Source: Halopseudomonas yangmingensis (GTDB lineage: Bacteria > Pseudomonadota > Gammaproteobacteria > Pseudomonadales > Pseudomonadaceae). From it: a DNA stretch of 50,228 nt. A program made the translations under genes and the position numbers. The stretch lies in contig NZ_FOUI01000018.1 of assembly GCF_900114825.1 (NCBI RefSeq), forward strand, positions 1 through 50,228, in the 5' to 3' direction. The notes under the pieces were generated by a model. That model saw nothing but the letters and a program-made list of their open reading frames with translations, searched no databases and was not told the DNA's origin. Of this stretch, positions 26,493 to 35,305 are shown one piece after another (positions within the stretch are counted from its first letter, which is position 1; every line of letters starts with the position of its first letter).

Positions 26493-27722
26493 ATGTTGAT
26501 AGTACTGATGCCCGAGCGGTTGCCCGCAGCCGGGCAGGACGCGGCGCCGTTGCCCTGGTGGCAGCTTGACGGTGACGGCATGGTGGCCGCTTGCGGCTGT
26601 GACACTCTGGTCTTGCTGGGCCAGAAGTATCCCGGAATGCCCTTGCGATTGCTGGCACCGGCTGGCTCGGTGGCGCTGCTGCGTGTTGATCTGCCGTCCA
26701 GACGGCCGGCAGCCATACGCGCGGCCTTGCCCTATGCGCTGGAAGAGCAACTGAGTCAGGAGCTGGATGAAGTGCACCTGGTTGCCGGTCCGCGTCGTGA
26801 GGATGGCCGGCTACTGGCAGCGGTGGTTGATCGTCAGTTGTTGCAGGGCTGGCTTGAACTGGTGACCCGCGCCGGTATGCGGGCAACGGCACTGGTGCCG
26901 GTGGCATTGCTGTTCGAGCGCTGGCGTGAGCCTCAGCAGCTGGTGTTGCTGCCAGCCAACTGGCCACAGGCCGAGGGCGCGCTGCTGGCGCTGGTGCCGG
27001 GGCAGGAAGCGCAACTGGTCGAATCTTCGTTGCTCGGGCTATGGCTGCCGCGCACCTTGGCACAGCTGGGCGAACCTGCACCCGACGTGGTAGCGCTGGG
27101 TTGTGACCTGTCGGCCGCCGGGTTGCCCGCCGGCGTCAGCCTGCAACAACAGACAGCGGTTGACATGCAGCACTGGTTGCAGCCCATGCGCAACAAGGTG
27201 CCGCTGAACCTGTTGACGGGTGATTTTGCCGTACGTGAGCAATCGGCCAGCTGGCAACGCCTGCGCCCTTTGGCCTGGGTTGCCGTGCTGTTGCTGGCGC
27301 TTGGCTGGTTGCAACTGGCCGCAGAAACCTGGCTGCTGGAACGCCAGCGCATGCAGACTGCGGATGCGATTGACGCGCTTTTTGATACAACCCTGCCGGG
27401 CAGCACACGGGTGATGCCGGTTGAGCAATTCCGGCAACTGCTCGGGGCATCCGCCAGCAACAGCCAGTCAAAGCCGGGCATGGGTAATTTGCTGTATGAC
27501 GTGCTGGACACGCTGCGTCAGCAGCCACGGGTAACCCTGAAGCAGTTGCGGGCCAGTGGCAGTGAGCTGGAAATGGAACTGGAACTGGGCAGTTATGCCG
27601 AGCTTGAAGCCTTGCGAGAGGCACTCGCAGGGCGCGGAACCCTGCAGGAGCAACTGCAGGGTGCCGATTCGGCAGGTGAGAGTGTCAGTGCGCGTCTGCG
27701 TGTAAGCCGGAGGGGAACATGA
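26493..27722 (+). CDS. gspL: Type II secretion protein L
   Basis: 409 aa from the ATG at 26493. Cytoplasmic actin-like domain (about 1-245) that recruits GspE, with ALPYALEEQLSQELDEVH typical of the family. One membrane helix (about 259-277) and a C-terminal ferredoxin-like periplasmic domain (about 330-405). It overlaps gspM by 4 bp. Confidence 0.92.
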   Translation: MLIVLMPERLPAAGQDAAPLPWWQLDGDGMVAACGCDTLVLLGQKYPGMPLRLLAPAGSVALLRVDLPSRRPAAIRAALPYALEEQLSQELDEVHLVAGPRREDGRLLAAVVDRQLLQGWLELVTRAGMRATALVPVALLFERWREPQQLVLLPANWPQAEGALLALVPGQEAQLVESSLLGLWLPRTLAQLGEPAPDVVALGCDLSAAGLPAGVSLQQQTAVDMQHWLQPMRNKVPLNLLTGDFAVREQSASWQRLRPLAWVAVLLLALGWLQLAAETWLLERQRMQTADAIDALFDTTLPGSTRVMPVEQFRQLLGASASNSQSKPGMGNLLYDVLDTLRQQPRVTLKQLRASGSELEMELELGSYAELEALREALAGRGTLQEQLQGADSAGESVSARLRVSRRGT

Positions 27723-28207
27723 AAGATTGGTGGGCAACACTACCGGCTCGGGACCAGCGTGTGCTGTTATTTGGTTCGCTGGCGCTGACGGCGATTCTGG
27801 GTTGGTTGCTGCTGTGGGAGCCGTTGCAGCTCAAGCGCGAGCAGTTACGTGCAGATAATGCACAGCTGCAAGCCGATTTGTCATGGATGCAGCAGGTGGC
27901 GCCTGAAGTACGCCGGCGTGCAGCCGGTTCAGGCAGGGCCAGCGTTCAGCGTCCGAGCGCCGGCTCGATCCTGTCATTGGTCGAAGTGTCGGCCAGTGCG
28001 GCCGGGTTGCGCGAGCAGCTGGAGCGAATCCAGCCGGAAGGCCAGGGCGCGCGACTCTGGCTGGAAGCTGTAGCCTTTGACCGGCTGATGGCCTGGCTGG
28101 CTGAACTTGAACAACGCAATGCCCTGCAAGTCACCCAGTTGGCTTTTGATCGTGGTAGCGAGCCGGGGCAGGTGTCTGCGCGGCTGCTGCTGGAGCCGGC
28201 TCCATGA
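27719..28207 (+). CDS. gspM: Type II secretion protein M
   Basis: 162 aa: short cytoplasmic start MKDWWATLPARDQRVLL, one membrane helix (about residues 15-33), then a periplasmic domain. GspM partners GspL in the inner-membrane platform. It overlaps gspN by 4 bp. Confidence 0.92.
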   Translation: MKDWWATLPARDQRVLLFGSLALTAILGWLLLWEPLQLKREQLRADNAQLQADLSWMQQVAPEVRRRAAGSGRASVQRPSAGSILSLVEVSASAAGLREQLERIQPEGQGARLWLEAVAFDRLMAWLAELEQRNALQVTQLAFDRGSEPGQVSARLLLEPAP

Positions 28208-28953
28208 GGTCATTGCGTATTGCTGCGGTTGTTGCGTTGCTGACAGGCTATTTGTTTGGGCTCTTGTGGTTTTTGCCGGCATCGCTGGTATGGCAGCAGA
28301 TTGCCGGCCAATTACCGGGCGATATACAGGTGCAGAAAGTACAGGGCACGGTCTGGCGTGGCCGCGTGCTGGGATTGCACTTGCAGGGGTTGGACCACGG
28401 CCAGCTGAGCTGGAAGGTGCGCCCGTCCGGGTTGCTGCGTTTGCGTCTTGTCGCTGACCTGCACTGGTTGCCCCGTCAGGGACAGGTAAGCGCCCGCCTG
28501 CTTGCCGCTCCGGGTCGGCTGCAACTCTCTTCAGTCCAGGGTGAGCTGGACGCCCAGGGCATGGCTGCACTTCACCGTGCCCCGTTCATTCTTGAAGGGC
28601 GCTGGTTGCTGGATATCGAGCGGATTGAACTGGCCGAGCCGTCGCAGGTGACCCATGCCGAAGGCTGGCTGACCTGGCGTGGTGCCGCTGCCGGGCTGCC
28701 GGTTCCCTTGGCGCTCGGTGATCTGCAGGCGGCGTTGCGTGCCGAGGATGGCTGGCTGACGCTGACGTTGGCTGACCAGGGCGGTCCGTTGGGGCTGCGC
28801 GGCAATGCGCGCTGGCAGCCAACCCGGCCAATGTTCCTGGATACCGGCCTGCAGGCAAGGCCGCAGGCAGACCCGGCACTGGGGTCGGCCTTGTCGTTAC
28901 TTGGGCGGGCGGATGCCGAAGGCTGGATTGAATGGGAGGCGAGTCTGCAATGA
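28204..28953 (+). CDS. gspN: Type II secretion protein N
   Basis: 249 aa. Membrane helix at about residues 4-26, then a periplasmic domain with VWQQIAGQLPGDIQVQKVQG and VWRGRVLGLHLQGLDHGQLS, typical of GspN. The subunit is present in only some T2SS operons and its role is not settled. It overlaps the lipoprotein gene by 4 bp. Confidence 0.87.
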   Translation: MRSLRIAAVVALLTGYLFGLLWFLPASLVWQQIAGQLPGDIQVQKVQGTVWRGRVLGLHLQGLDHGQLSWKVRPSGLLRLRLVADLHWLPRQGQVSARLLAAPGRLQLSSVQGELDAQGMAALHRAPFILEGRWLLDIERIELAEPSQVTHAEGWLTWRGAAAGLPVPLALGDLQAALRAEDGWLTLTLADQGGPLGLRGNARWQPTRPMFLDTGLQARPQADPALGSALSLLGRADAEGWIEWEASLQ

Positions 28954-29567
28954 GAATTCTGATCTTGATTGTGGCCGCGCTGTGGCTGGCTGGGTGTGCC
29001 AGCACCTCTGGTCCGGCGGTGGAAGCCAGGCGCAGTGAAGTATTGCTGCAACTGGATAATGGGCGTTGCGATGAGGAGCTGAGTGGACGAGTACAGTCGT
29101 TGCGTGAACCGGATCTGCTGTTGCAGGCGGCCTGGGTTTGCGTTCAGCAAATGCAGACGGACGCTGCCGAAGGCTTGTTGAAGACCTACACGGCCAGCAG
29201 CCGGCAGACGGCCCATGCAGATTACGCTGCCTATCTGCAGGCAGTTACCAGCCTGCTGCGTTTCCAGTTGGCCGGCGAAGACGACCGGCAGCGGCTGGTG
29301 CTTGGACGCGAGGCCCACCAGCGTTATGCCGCTTTTGTTCGTGAGTATCCGTTGTCGGCCTATCGCCAGGATGCGGCGAACCATTTGCAGCAGTTGCACG
29401 ATGCAATGGCTGCGGCTGAGTATCGTCTGGCCAGACTGGCACTGGAAACCGGCCGTGCTGACGAGGGCCAGCAGCGGTTGCGCTATTTGCAACGGGAGTA
29501 CCCGCGCAGCCCGGCAGCGGCTGACGCGAATGTCCTGTTGCAGCAGTTACAGGGCCTTGGCAGGTGA
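28950..29567 (+). CDS. BamD-like lipoprotein ending the gsp operon
   Basis: 205 aa from the ATG at 28950 (ATGA overlap with gspN). Lipobox LAGC with the acylated Cys at residue 16 and Ala at +2, predicting outer-membrane sorting. The body is helical with TPR-like repeats: RYAAFVREYPLSAYRQDAAN and RYLQREYPRSPAAADANVL resemble the repeated YP-S-YA motifs of BamD/YfiO. Tight coupling to gspN suggests a T2SS role, perhaps secretin targeting (a pilotin analogue); this is inference. It is not bamD itself, which is longer and stands elsewhere. Confidence 0.75.
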   Translation: MRILILIVAALWLAGCASTSGPAVEARRSEVLLQLDNGRCDEELSGRVQSLREPDLLLQAAWVCVQQMQTDAAEGLLKTYTASSRQTAHADYAAYLQAVTSLLRFQLAGEDDRQRLVLGREAHQRYAAFVREYPLSAYRQDAANHLQQLHDAMAAAEYRLARLALETGRADEGQQRLRYLQREYPRSPAAADANVLLQQLQGLGR

Positions 29568-29626
29568 AGGTTGTGCACATTGACTTCGAGGGAGCTGCAG
29601 GCTGTCAATCCCCCGTTTGATTTTTT

Positions 29627-29653
29627 TTGACAAATTCGCCTGTTTTTTGTCAA
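29627..29653. repeat. Inverted repeat TTGACAAA/TTTGTCAA
   Basis: Two 8-bp arms (29627-29634 and 29646-29653) around an 11-bp centre, just after an 8-T run that may help end the gsp transcript. It is operator-like. It belongs to the 373-bp gap 29568-29940, in which I see no convincing gene. Confidence 0.45.
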
Positions 29654-29761
29654 GTTGTTGAATATAAAGAACTATTTTATTTCTGTTCGTTTTTTGTGCA
29701 GATTGCCGCAGGCTACCAAGTACTAGGGGCGGGGAGGGTTTTCAAAGGACTTTGCACAGAG

Positions 29762-29780
29762 TTATCCACAGCTTCTGTGG
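29762..29780. promoter_or_regulatory. DnaA box with adjoining hairpin
   Basis: TTATCCACA (29762-29770) is a perfect DnaA box. It overlaps the hairpin CCACAG-CTT-CTGTGG (29766-29780). TTGCACAGA just upstream is a weaker DnaA-like match. A second hairpin, GCCGG-GTGCAAT-CCGGC, is at 29833-29849. The role is unknown. Confidence 0.45.
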
Positions 29781-29886
29781 GCAACTTTAGTCCTTCCCTC
29801 ACAGCCTTATCGGGGTGATTTTTACTGCTAATGCCGGGTGCAATCCGGCGATTCTGGGGTGCGTTAAAGCGTTTCCGGTCAGGCAT

Positions 29887-29917
29887 AAAAAAGGCCAGCA
29901 ATACGCTGGCCTTTTTT
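29887..29917. terminator. Bidirectional terminator between gsp operon and fdxA
   Basis: AAAAAA-GGCCAGC-AATAC-GCTGGCC-TTTTTT: a 7-bp GC-rich stem with A and T runs on both sides. It is suited to stop both the rightward gsp transcript and the leftward fdxA transcript. Confidence 0.93.
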
Positions 29918-29940
29918 GCTGCTTGGTGAGGGCGACTGAA

Positions 29941-30264
29941 TCAGCGCTCCAGATACTGCAGCTTGTCCGGTACGCCGTCCCATTCCTCGGCATCCGGCAG
30001 GGCGTCCTTCTTCTCGGCGATGTTCGGCCAGATGTCCGCCAGTTCCGCGTTCAGGGCGGTGAACTCCTGCTGATCCTCGGGCACTTCGTCCTCTGAGAAG
30101 ATCGCATTGGCCGGGCATTCGGGCTCGCACAGGGCACAGTCGATGCACTCGTCGGGGTGAATGACCAGGAAGTTCGGGCCTTCGTAGAAACAGTCGACAG
30201 GGCAGACCTCAACGCAATCGGTGTATTTGCACTTGATGCAGTTGTCGGTAACAACAAAGGTCAT
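29941..30264 (-). CDS. fdxA: 7Fe ferredoxin (3Fe-4S/4Fe-4S)
   Basis: 107 aa. The N-terminal [17 protein letters not shown] and the following [12 protein letters not shown] hold the Cys ligands of one 3Fe-4S and one 4Fe-4S cluster, as in the Azotobacter FdI / Pseudomonas FdxA type. The acidic C-terminal extension is typical. Small cytoplasmic electron carrier. In most Pseudomonas fdxA neighbours rpoS; here the gsp operon takes that side. Confidence 0.95.
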   Translation of the reverse strand: MTFVVTDNCIKCKYTDCVEVCPVDCFYEGPNFLVIHPDECIDCALCEPECPANAIFSEDEVPEDQQEFTALNAELADIWPNIAEKKDALPDAEEWDGVPDKLQYLER

Positions 30265-30415
30265 GGCAGGTCTCCATCAGAATCAGGCGGTCGTCGCGAA
30301 ACGTGGCGCGTAGTCTAGCAGTTTTTGCGTAGCGGTACAGACTGGCGCGGGTATTTTGGTCGTTATCGGCTGTTGTCCGCTATTTGTTGCGAATAATACT
30401 CATTTTCTTGATAGT

Positions 30416-32995
30416 TCAGTGCAATTCGCCTTTCCAGCGGTACAGCAGTTCCAGCGCCTGACGCGGGCTCAGGTCATCCGGTTGCAGGCGTTCAAGTGCC
30501 TCGATCAGCGGGTGTGGTGTGCTGGCAAACAGGTCGCTCTGCAGTGGCTGGCTGGCGGCCTGCGGATGGCTGCTGGCAGACTGCTGCAGACTCTGTTGCT
30601 CAAGCTGGTGCAGGTGCTCACGGGCACGGGCAATCACCGGCGCCGGCACCCCGGCCAGTTGCGCTACCTGTAGTCCGTAGCTCTGGCTGGCCGGGCCGGG
30701 CTGGACCTTGTGCAGGAACACGATGCGTTCGTTGTGCTCGGTGGCATTCAGGTGCACGTTGGCCACGCCCTGGTCGCTGTCGGCCAGCGAGGTCAGTTCA
30801 AAGTAATGGGTGGCGAACAGGCTGAAGGCGCGCAGTCTGGCCAGGTGCTCGGCGGCAGCCCAGGCCAGTGACAGGCCGTCGAAGGTGCTGGTGCCGCGAC
30901 CCACTTCGTCCATCAGTACCAGACTGGCGCTGCTGGCGTTGTTGAGGATGTTGGCGGTTTCGCTCATTTCCACCATAAAGGTCGAACGGCCACCGGCCAG
31001 ATCGTCGCTGGAGCCGATGCGGGTGAAGATGCGGTCAACGCAGGACAGTTCGACCCGCCGCGCCGGAACGAAGCTGCCGATATGCGCCAGCAGCACAATC
31101 AGTGCGGTCTGGCGCATGTAGGTGGATTTACCGCCCATGTTCGGGCCGGTGATCACCAGCATGCGGGTGTCGTCATCCAGGCTCACATCGTTGGCGACAA
31201 AGGGGGTATCCAGCACCTGTTCGACCACCGGGTGACGACCGTCCTCAATCAGCAACTGGCTACCCTCGACAAACCGCGGGCAGCAGTAGTCGAGGCTGCT
31301 GGCACGCTCGGCCAGATTGCCCAGCACATCCAGTTCGGCCAGCGCGGCGGCGCTGTCCTGCAGGCCGGCCAGTGGCTGGTTGAGTGCTTCCAGCAGCTCG
31401 TCATACAGCTGCTTTTCCCGCGCCAGCGCGCGGCTGCGGGCCGACAGGGCCTTGTCTTCGAAGGCCTTGAGTTCCGGCGTGATGAAACGCTCGGCGCCCT
31501 TCAGGGTCTGCCGGCGGATATAGTCGGCCGGGGCCTGTTCGGCCTGGCCGCGTGACAGCTCGATGTAATAGCCATGCACCCGGTTGTAGCCGACCTTCAG
31601 GGTCGACAGGCCGCTGCGCTCGCGCTCGCGTTGCTCCAGGTCGATCAGGTACTGCCCGGCGTTCTCGCTGATGTTCTGCAGCTCGTCCAGCTCGGCGTCA
31701 TAGCCTTCGCGAATCACTCCGCCATCACGGATCACCGCCGGCGGGTTGTCGATCACCGCACGGGCCAGCAGTTCGGCCTGCTCCGGCCAGCAGCCGATCT
31801 GGCTGGCCAGCTGTTGCAGGTGCGCCTGCTGCAGGGACGTCAGTTGCTGTTGCAGTTCCGGCAGCAGCGCCAGCGCATCGCGCAGGCGTGCCAGATCGCG
31901 TGGACGGGCCGAGCGCAGGGCAACCCGGGCGAGAATCCGTTCAATATCACCTATGCCCTTGAGCATCGGCTTGAGCTCTTCGTGAGCATGCTGCTCAAGC
32001 AGGCAGCGGATGCTGTCCTGACGGCCACGCAGCACCTGCAGGTCGCGCAGTGGTCGGTTCAGCCAGCGGCACAGCAGGCGGCTGCCCATCGCCGTGGCGG
32101 TGTGGTCGAGTACGTCCAGCAGGGTGTTCTCGCGGCCGCCGCCGAGGTTGCTGTCGATCTCCAGGTTGCGCCGGCTGGCACCGTCGATCACCACGCTGTC
32201 CTCGAAACGCTCCTGGCTGATCGAGCGGATATGTGGCAGGGCAGTGCGCTGGGTTTCCCGGGCATAGCCGAGCAGGGCGCCGGCAGCGGCGATGCCCAGG
32301 GTCAGATCCTGGCAGCCGAAGCCGATCAGGTCCTGGGTGCCGAACTGGCGGGTCAGCGCCTTGAATGCACTGTCACGTTCGAACTCCCAGGGCGCCCGGC
32401 GACGCACGGCGCGGCGGCGCTCGATTGGCGTGTCGCGCTCCCAGTCGTCGGGGATCAGCAGTTCCGCCGGGGCCAGTCGTTCCAGCTCGCCGAGCAGCGC
32501 TTCCCAGCCGCTCAGCTCCATCACGCTGAAGCGGCCGCTGTTGATATCCAGGGTGGCCAGTCCGAACAGTCGCTCGCCGCCGAGCAGGGCGGCCAGCAGG
32601 TTGTCGCGGCGCTCATCGAGCAGGGCTTCGTCGCTGACTGTGCCGGGGGTGATGATGCGCACTACCTGGCGCTCGACCGGGCCCTTGCTGGTGGCCGGGT
32701 CGCCGATCTGCTCGCAGATCGCCACTGACTCGCCAAGCTTGACCAGCTTGGCCAGGTAGCCTTCGGCGGAATGGAACGGAATGCCGGCCATCGGGATCGG
32801 CTGGCCGGCGGATTGGCCGCGCGCAGTGAGGGTTATGTCGAGCAGCCGCGAGGCTTTTTTCGCGTCGTCGTAGAACAGCTCGTAGAAGTCGCCCATGCGG
32901 TAGAACAGCAACTGGTCTGGGTGTTCGCGCTTGATGGTCAGGTACTGCTGCATCATGGGCGTGTGTTGCGACTGTGCGGCCTTGTCGTTTTTCAT
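30416..32995 (-). CDS. mutS: DNA mismatch repair protein MutS
   Basis: 859 aa, normal length. The mismatch-reading Phe37-Tyr-Glu39 lies in MGDFYELF. Connector, lever and clamp domains follow. Walker [14 protein letters not shown] (about residue 615) and Walker [17 protein letters not shown] form the ABC ATPase, and a C-terminal helix precedes the end. It recognises base mismatches and recruits MutL. It sits next to fdxA and divergent from pncC, as in P. aeruginosa. Confidence 0.98.
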   Translation of the reverse strand: MKNDKAAQSQHTPMMQQYLTIKREHPDQLLFYRMGDFYELFYDDAKKASRLLDITLTARGQSAGQPIPMAGIPFHSAEGYLAKLVKLGESVAICEQIGDPATSKGPVERQVVRIITPGTVSDEALLDERRDNLLAALLGGERLFGLATLDINSGRFSVMELSGWEALLGELERLAPAELLIPDDWERDTPIERRRAVRRRAPWEFERDSAFKALTRQFGTQDLIGFGCQDLTLGIAAAGALLGYARETQRTALPHIRSISQERFEDSVVIDGASRRNLEIDSNLGGGRENTLLDVLDHTATAMGSRLLCRWLNRPLRDLQVLRGRQDSIRCLLEQHAHEELKPMLKGIGDIERILARVALRSARPRDLARLRDALALLPELQQQLTSLQQAHLQQLASQIGCWPEQAELLARAVIDNPPAVIRDGGVIREGYDAELDELQNISENAGQYLIDLEQRERERSGLSTLKVGYNRVHGYYIELSRGQAEQAPADYIRRQTLKGAERFITPELKAFEDKALSARSRALAREKQLYDELLEALNQPLAGLQDSAAALAELDVLGNLAERASSLDYCCPRFVEGSQLLIEDGRHPVVEQVLDTPFVANDVSLDDDTRMLVITGPNMGGKSTYMRQTALIVLLAHIGSFVPARRVELSCVDRIFTRIGSSDDLAGGRSTFMVEMSETANILNNASSASLVLMDEVGRGTSTFDGLSLAWAAAEHLARLRAFSLFATHYFELTSLADSDQGVANVHLNATEHNERIVFLHKVQPGPASQSYGLQVAQLAGVPAPVIARAREHLHQLEQQSLQQSASSHPQAASQPLQSDLFASTPHPLIEALERLQPDDLSPRQALELLYRWKGELH

Positions 32996-33079
32996 CGGTG
33001 CTCGGTGAAATTCGCTAAAGTGGTGGGGCGGGTCATCAGACAGCCCGTTAGTCTACGCAAACCACCGCAAGGAGAACAC

Positions 33080-33592
33080 ATGTCCGACTATGATCCGCTG
33101 ATCGACACGGCCGCTGCGCGGCTTGGCAAGCGCCTGGCTGACAAGCGGTTGCGGGTGACCACGGCGGAGTCCTGCACCGGTGGCGGGATTGCCGAGGCGA
33201 TTACCCGCGTCAGCGGCAGCTCGGCCTGGTTCGAGAGCGGCTTTGTCACCTACGCGAATGCCAGCAAGGCCGGTTTGCTCGGGGTTAGTGAGGCGGATCT
33301 GGCCAGTCAGGGGGCAGTCAGCGAAGTGGTGGTGCGGGCCATGGCACAGGGCGCGCTGCGGCTGGCGGCTGCCGATCTGGCGGTGGCGGTCAGCGGGATT
33401 GCCGGGCCGGATGGCGGCAGCCCGGAAAAGCCGGTGGGCACCGTCTGGTTTGCCTGGGCTGCGGCCGATGGCAAGTTGGTCAGTGAGTGCCGCCGATTTG
33501 GTGGTAACCGCCGGGCGGTACGTGCGCAGACGGTGCTGCGCGCATTGGAGGGGCTACTGGCCTGTGCCGAGGCGCTGCCACCGCGCAGCTGA
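33080..33592 (+). CDS. pncC: Nicotinamide-nucleotide amidase (CinA C-terminal type)
   Basis: 170 aa from the ATG at 33080 (GGAGAA 3-4 bp upstream). The stand-alone CinA_C domain has TTAESCTGGGIAEAIT with the nucleophile-type Ser, FVTYANASKAGLLGV, and AVSGIAGPDGGSPEKPVGTV. It hydrolyses NMN to NaMN plus ammonia in pyridine-nucleotide recycling. The pncC-recA order is conserved in Pseudomonas. There are 126 bp to recA. Confidence 0.93.
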   Translation: MSDYDPLIDTAAARLGKRLADKRLRVTTAESCTGGGIAEAITRVSGSSAWFESGFVTYANASKAGLLGVSEADLASQGAVSEVVVRAMAQGALRLAAADLAVAVSGIAGPDGGSPEKPVGTVWFAWAAADGKLVSECRRFGGNRRAVRAQTVLRALEGLLACAEALPPRS

Positions 33593-33641
33593 CCGGCGGT
33601 CAAATCCGGGGTAGCCGACCGGTTTTTTCTGTGGAATAATG

Positions 33642-33657
33642 CTGACCAAATATACAG
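33642..33657 (+). promoter_or_regulatory. LexA (SOS) box of recA
   Basis: CTGACCAAATATACAG fits CTG-N10-CAG with an AT-rich centre. It lies 62 bp before the recA start, over the likely promoter. Confidence 0.85.
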
Positions 33658-33718
33658 TACTTGCCCCGTGGTGCAGTCCGGGGCGGCTGTTTCACCGTCA
33701 CGTCAATGAGGATGCACA

Positions 33719-34756
33719 ATGGACGAGAACAAGAAAAAGGCTCTGGCCGCCGCGCTGAGCCAGATCGAGCGGCAGTTCGGCAAGGGTGCGGTGATGCGCA
33801 TGGGTGACCATGAGCGTCAGGCCATTCCGGCGATCTCCACCGGCTCTCTGGGTCTCGACATCGCCCTCGGTATTGGCGGTCTGCCGAAGGGTCGTATCGT
33901 TGAAATCTACGGCCCGGAATCCTCGGGCAAGACCACCCTGACCCTGTCGGTGATTGCCCAGGCGCAGAAGCAGGGTGCCACCTGTGCCTTCGTTGATGCC
34001 GAACACGCCCTTGACCCGGAATACGCCGGCAAGCTGGGGGTGAATGTTGATGACCTGCTGGTGTCGCAGCCGGATACCGGCGAGCAGGCACTGGAAATCA
34101 CCGACATGCTGGTGCGCTCGAATGCGGTTGACGTGATCATCGTCGACTCGGTAGCGGCACTGGTGCCCAAGGCCGAGATCGAGGGCGAGATGGGTGATCA
34201 CCACGTTGGTGTGCAGGCGCGGCTGATGTCCCAGGCGCTGCGCAAGATCACCGGCAACATCAAGAATGCCAACTGTCTGGTGATCTTTATCAACCAGATC
34301 CGCATGAAGATCGGCGTGATGTTCGGCAACCCGGAAACCACCACCGGTGGCAACGCGTTGAAGTTCTATGCCTCGGTGCGTCTTGATATCCGTCGTACCG
34401 GCGCGGTCAAGGACGGTGATGAGGTGGTCGGCAGCGAGACCCGCGTCAAGGTGGTGAAGAACAAGGTGGCGCCGCCGTTCAAGCAGGCCGAGTTCCAGAT
34501 CCTTTACGGCAGCGGTATTTATCACAATGCCGAGATCATTGATCTGGGCGTGCAGATCGGTCTGGTCGAGAAGTCTGGTGCCTGGTACAGCTACAAGGGC
34601 AGCAAGATCGGTCAGGGCAAGGCGAATGCCGCCAAGTTCCTTGAGGACAACCAGGCAATTGCCGATGAGATCGAAAAGGCCATCCGTGAACAGTTGTTGG
34701 CCAAGCCCGGCAGTGCCAAGGCGACGGTCGAGGATGATGCCGAGCTGGACGCCTGA
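33719..34756 (+). CDS. recA: Recombinase RecA
   Basis: 345 aa. Walker [11 protein letters not shown] (about residues 65-74), the catalytic Glu in [10 protein letters not shown], Walker [13 protein letters not shown], and the L2 loop around [14 protein letters not shown]. The C-terminus is acidic. It performs strand exchange and stimulates LexA self-cleavage. It has its own LexA box and AGGA ribosome site and is followed by recX. Confidence 0.99.
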   Translation: MDENKKKALAAALSQIERQFGKGAVMRMGDHERQAIPAISTGSLGLDIALGIGGLPKGRIVEIYGPESSGKTTLTLSVIAQAQKQGATCAFVDAEHALDPEYAGKLGVNVDDLLVSQPDTGEQALEITDMLVRSNAVDVIIVDSVAALVPKAEIEGEMGDHHVGVQARLMSQALRKITGNIKNANCLVIFINQIRMKIGVMFGNPETTTGGNALKFYASVRLDIRRTGAVKDGDEVVGSETRVKVVKNKVAPPFKQAEFQILYGSGIYHNAEIIDLGVQIGLVEKSGAWYSYKGSKIGQGKANAAKFLEDNQAIADEIEKAIREQLLAKPGSAKATVEDDAELDA

Positions 34757-34784
34757 GGCATTGCTCAGGCGCGGCGAGTGAGTA

Positions 34785-34808
34785 ACGGGCTGCCTGCGGG
34801 CGGCCCGT
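34785..34808 (+). terminator. Hairpin between recA and recX
   Basis: ACGGGCTGCC / GGCGGCCCGT (one G-T wobble), followed by a short T run. It probably attenuates read-through so that recX is made at a lower level than recA. Confidence 0.65.
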
Positions 34809-34844
34809 TTGCATTGAGGCCCAAGTCATCACCGGAGAGTTGCC

Positions 34845-35270
34845 ATGTTCAGTCGCAAACCGCTGGAAACCCCGTTGGCTGTGCGGCGGGCCGCCATGGA
34901 CCTGCTGGCGCGCCGTGAGCACAGCCGTGCCGAGTTATTGCGCAAGCTGCAGCCACGGGTGTCCGCACGCAGCCTGCTGGACGCCGAGCTGGACCGGCTG
35001 GAAGAGGATGGTCTGCTGAGTGATGCGCGTTTCTGCGAGGCCTATGTACATGCCCGCAGCCAGCGCGGTATCGGCCCGCAGCGGCTACGCGAGGAGCTGC
35101 GCCTGCGCGGGGTCGGCAGTGCGCTGGTTGAACGGGTGCTGCAGGATCAGCAGTGGGACTGGGCGGCGCTGGAAGCGCAGGTGTTTGCCAAGCGCTTTCC
35201 CGAGGGCCGGGCCAGTGAACCGCGCGAGCGGGCGCGGCAATTGCGCTTTATGCAGTACCGCGGGTTCTGA
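34845..35270 (+). CDS. recX: RecA regulator RecX
   Basis: 141 aa. RecX tandem three-helix repeats: RRAAMDLLARREHSRAELLRKL in the first third, then RSQRGIGPQRLREELRLRGV, ending QLRFMQYRGF as usual. It inhibits RecA filament extension. The GGAGAG site and the 88-bp gap after recA imply co-transcription through the leaky hairpin. Confidence 0.93.
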   Translation: MFSRKPLETPLAVRRAAMDLLARREHSRAELLRKLQPRVSARSLLDAELDRLEEDGLLSDARFCEAYVHARSQRGIGPQRLREELRLRGVGSALVERVLQDQQWDWAALEAQVFAKRFPEGRASEPRERARQLRFMQYRGF

Positions 35271-35305
35271 GCGAGGCTTCACGCCCCGCATCAGTGGACC
35301 GGTAC

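Noticed and set aside
29627-29901. Two short frames on opposite strands in the gsp-fdxA gap
   Set aside because: They cross the DnaA box and hairpins, lack ribosome sites and show no protein-like composition.
29568-29940. Possible RsmZ-type small RNA next to fdxA, where Pseudomonas often encodes it
   Set aside because: No series of exposed GGA hairpins and no GacA upstream site are visible.
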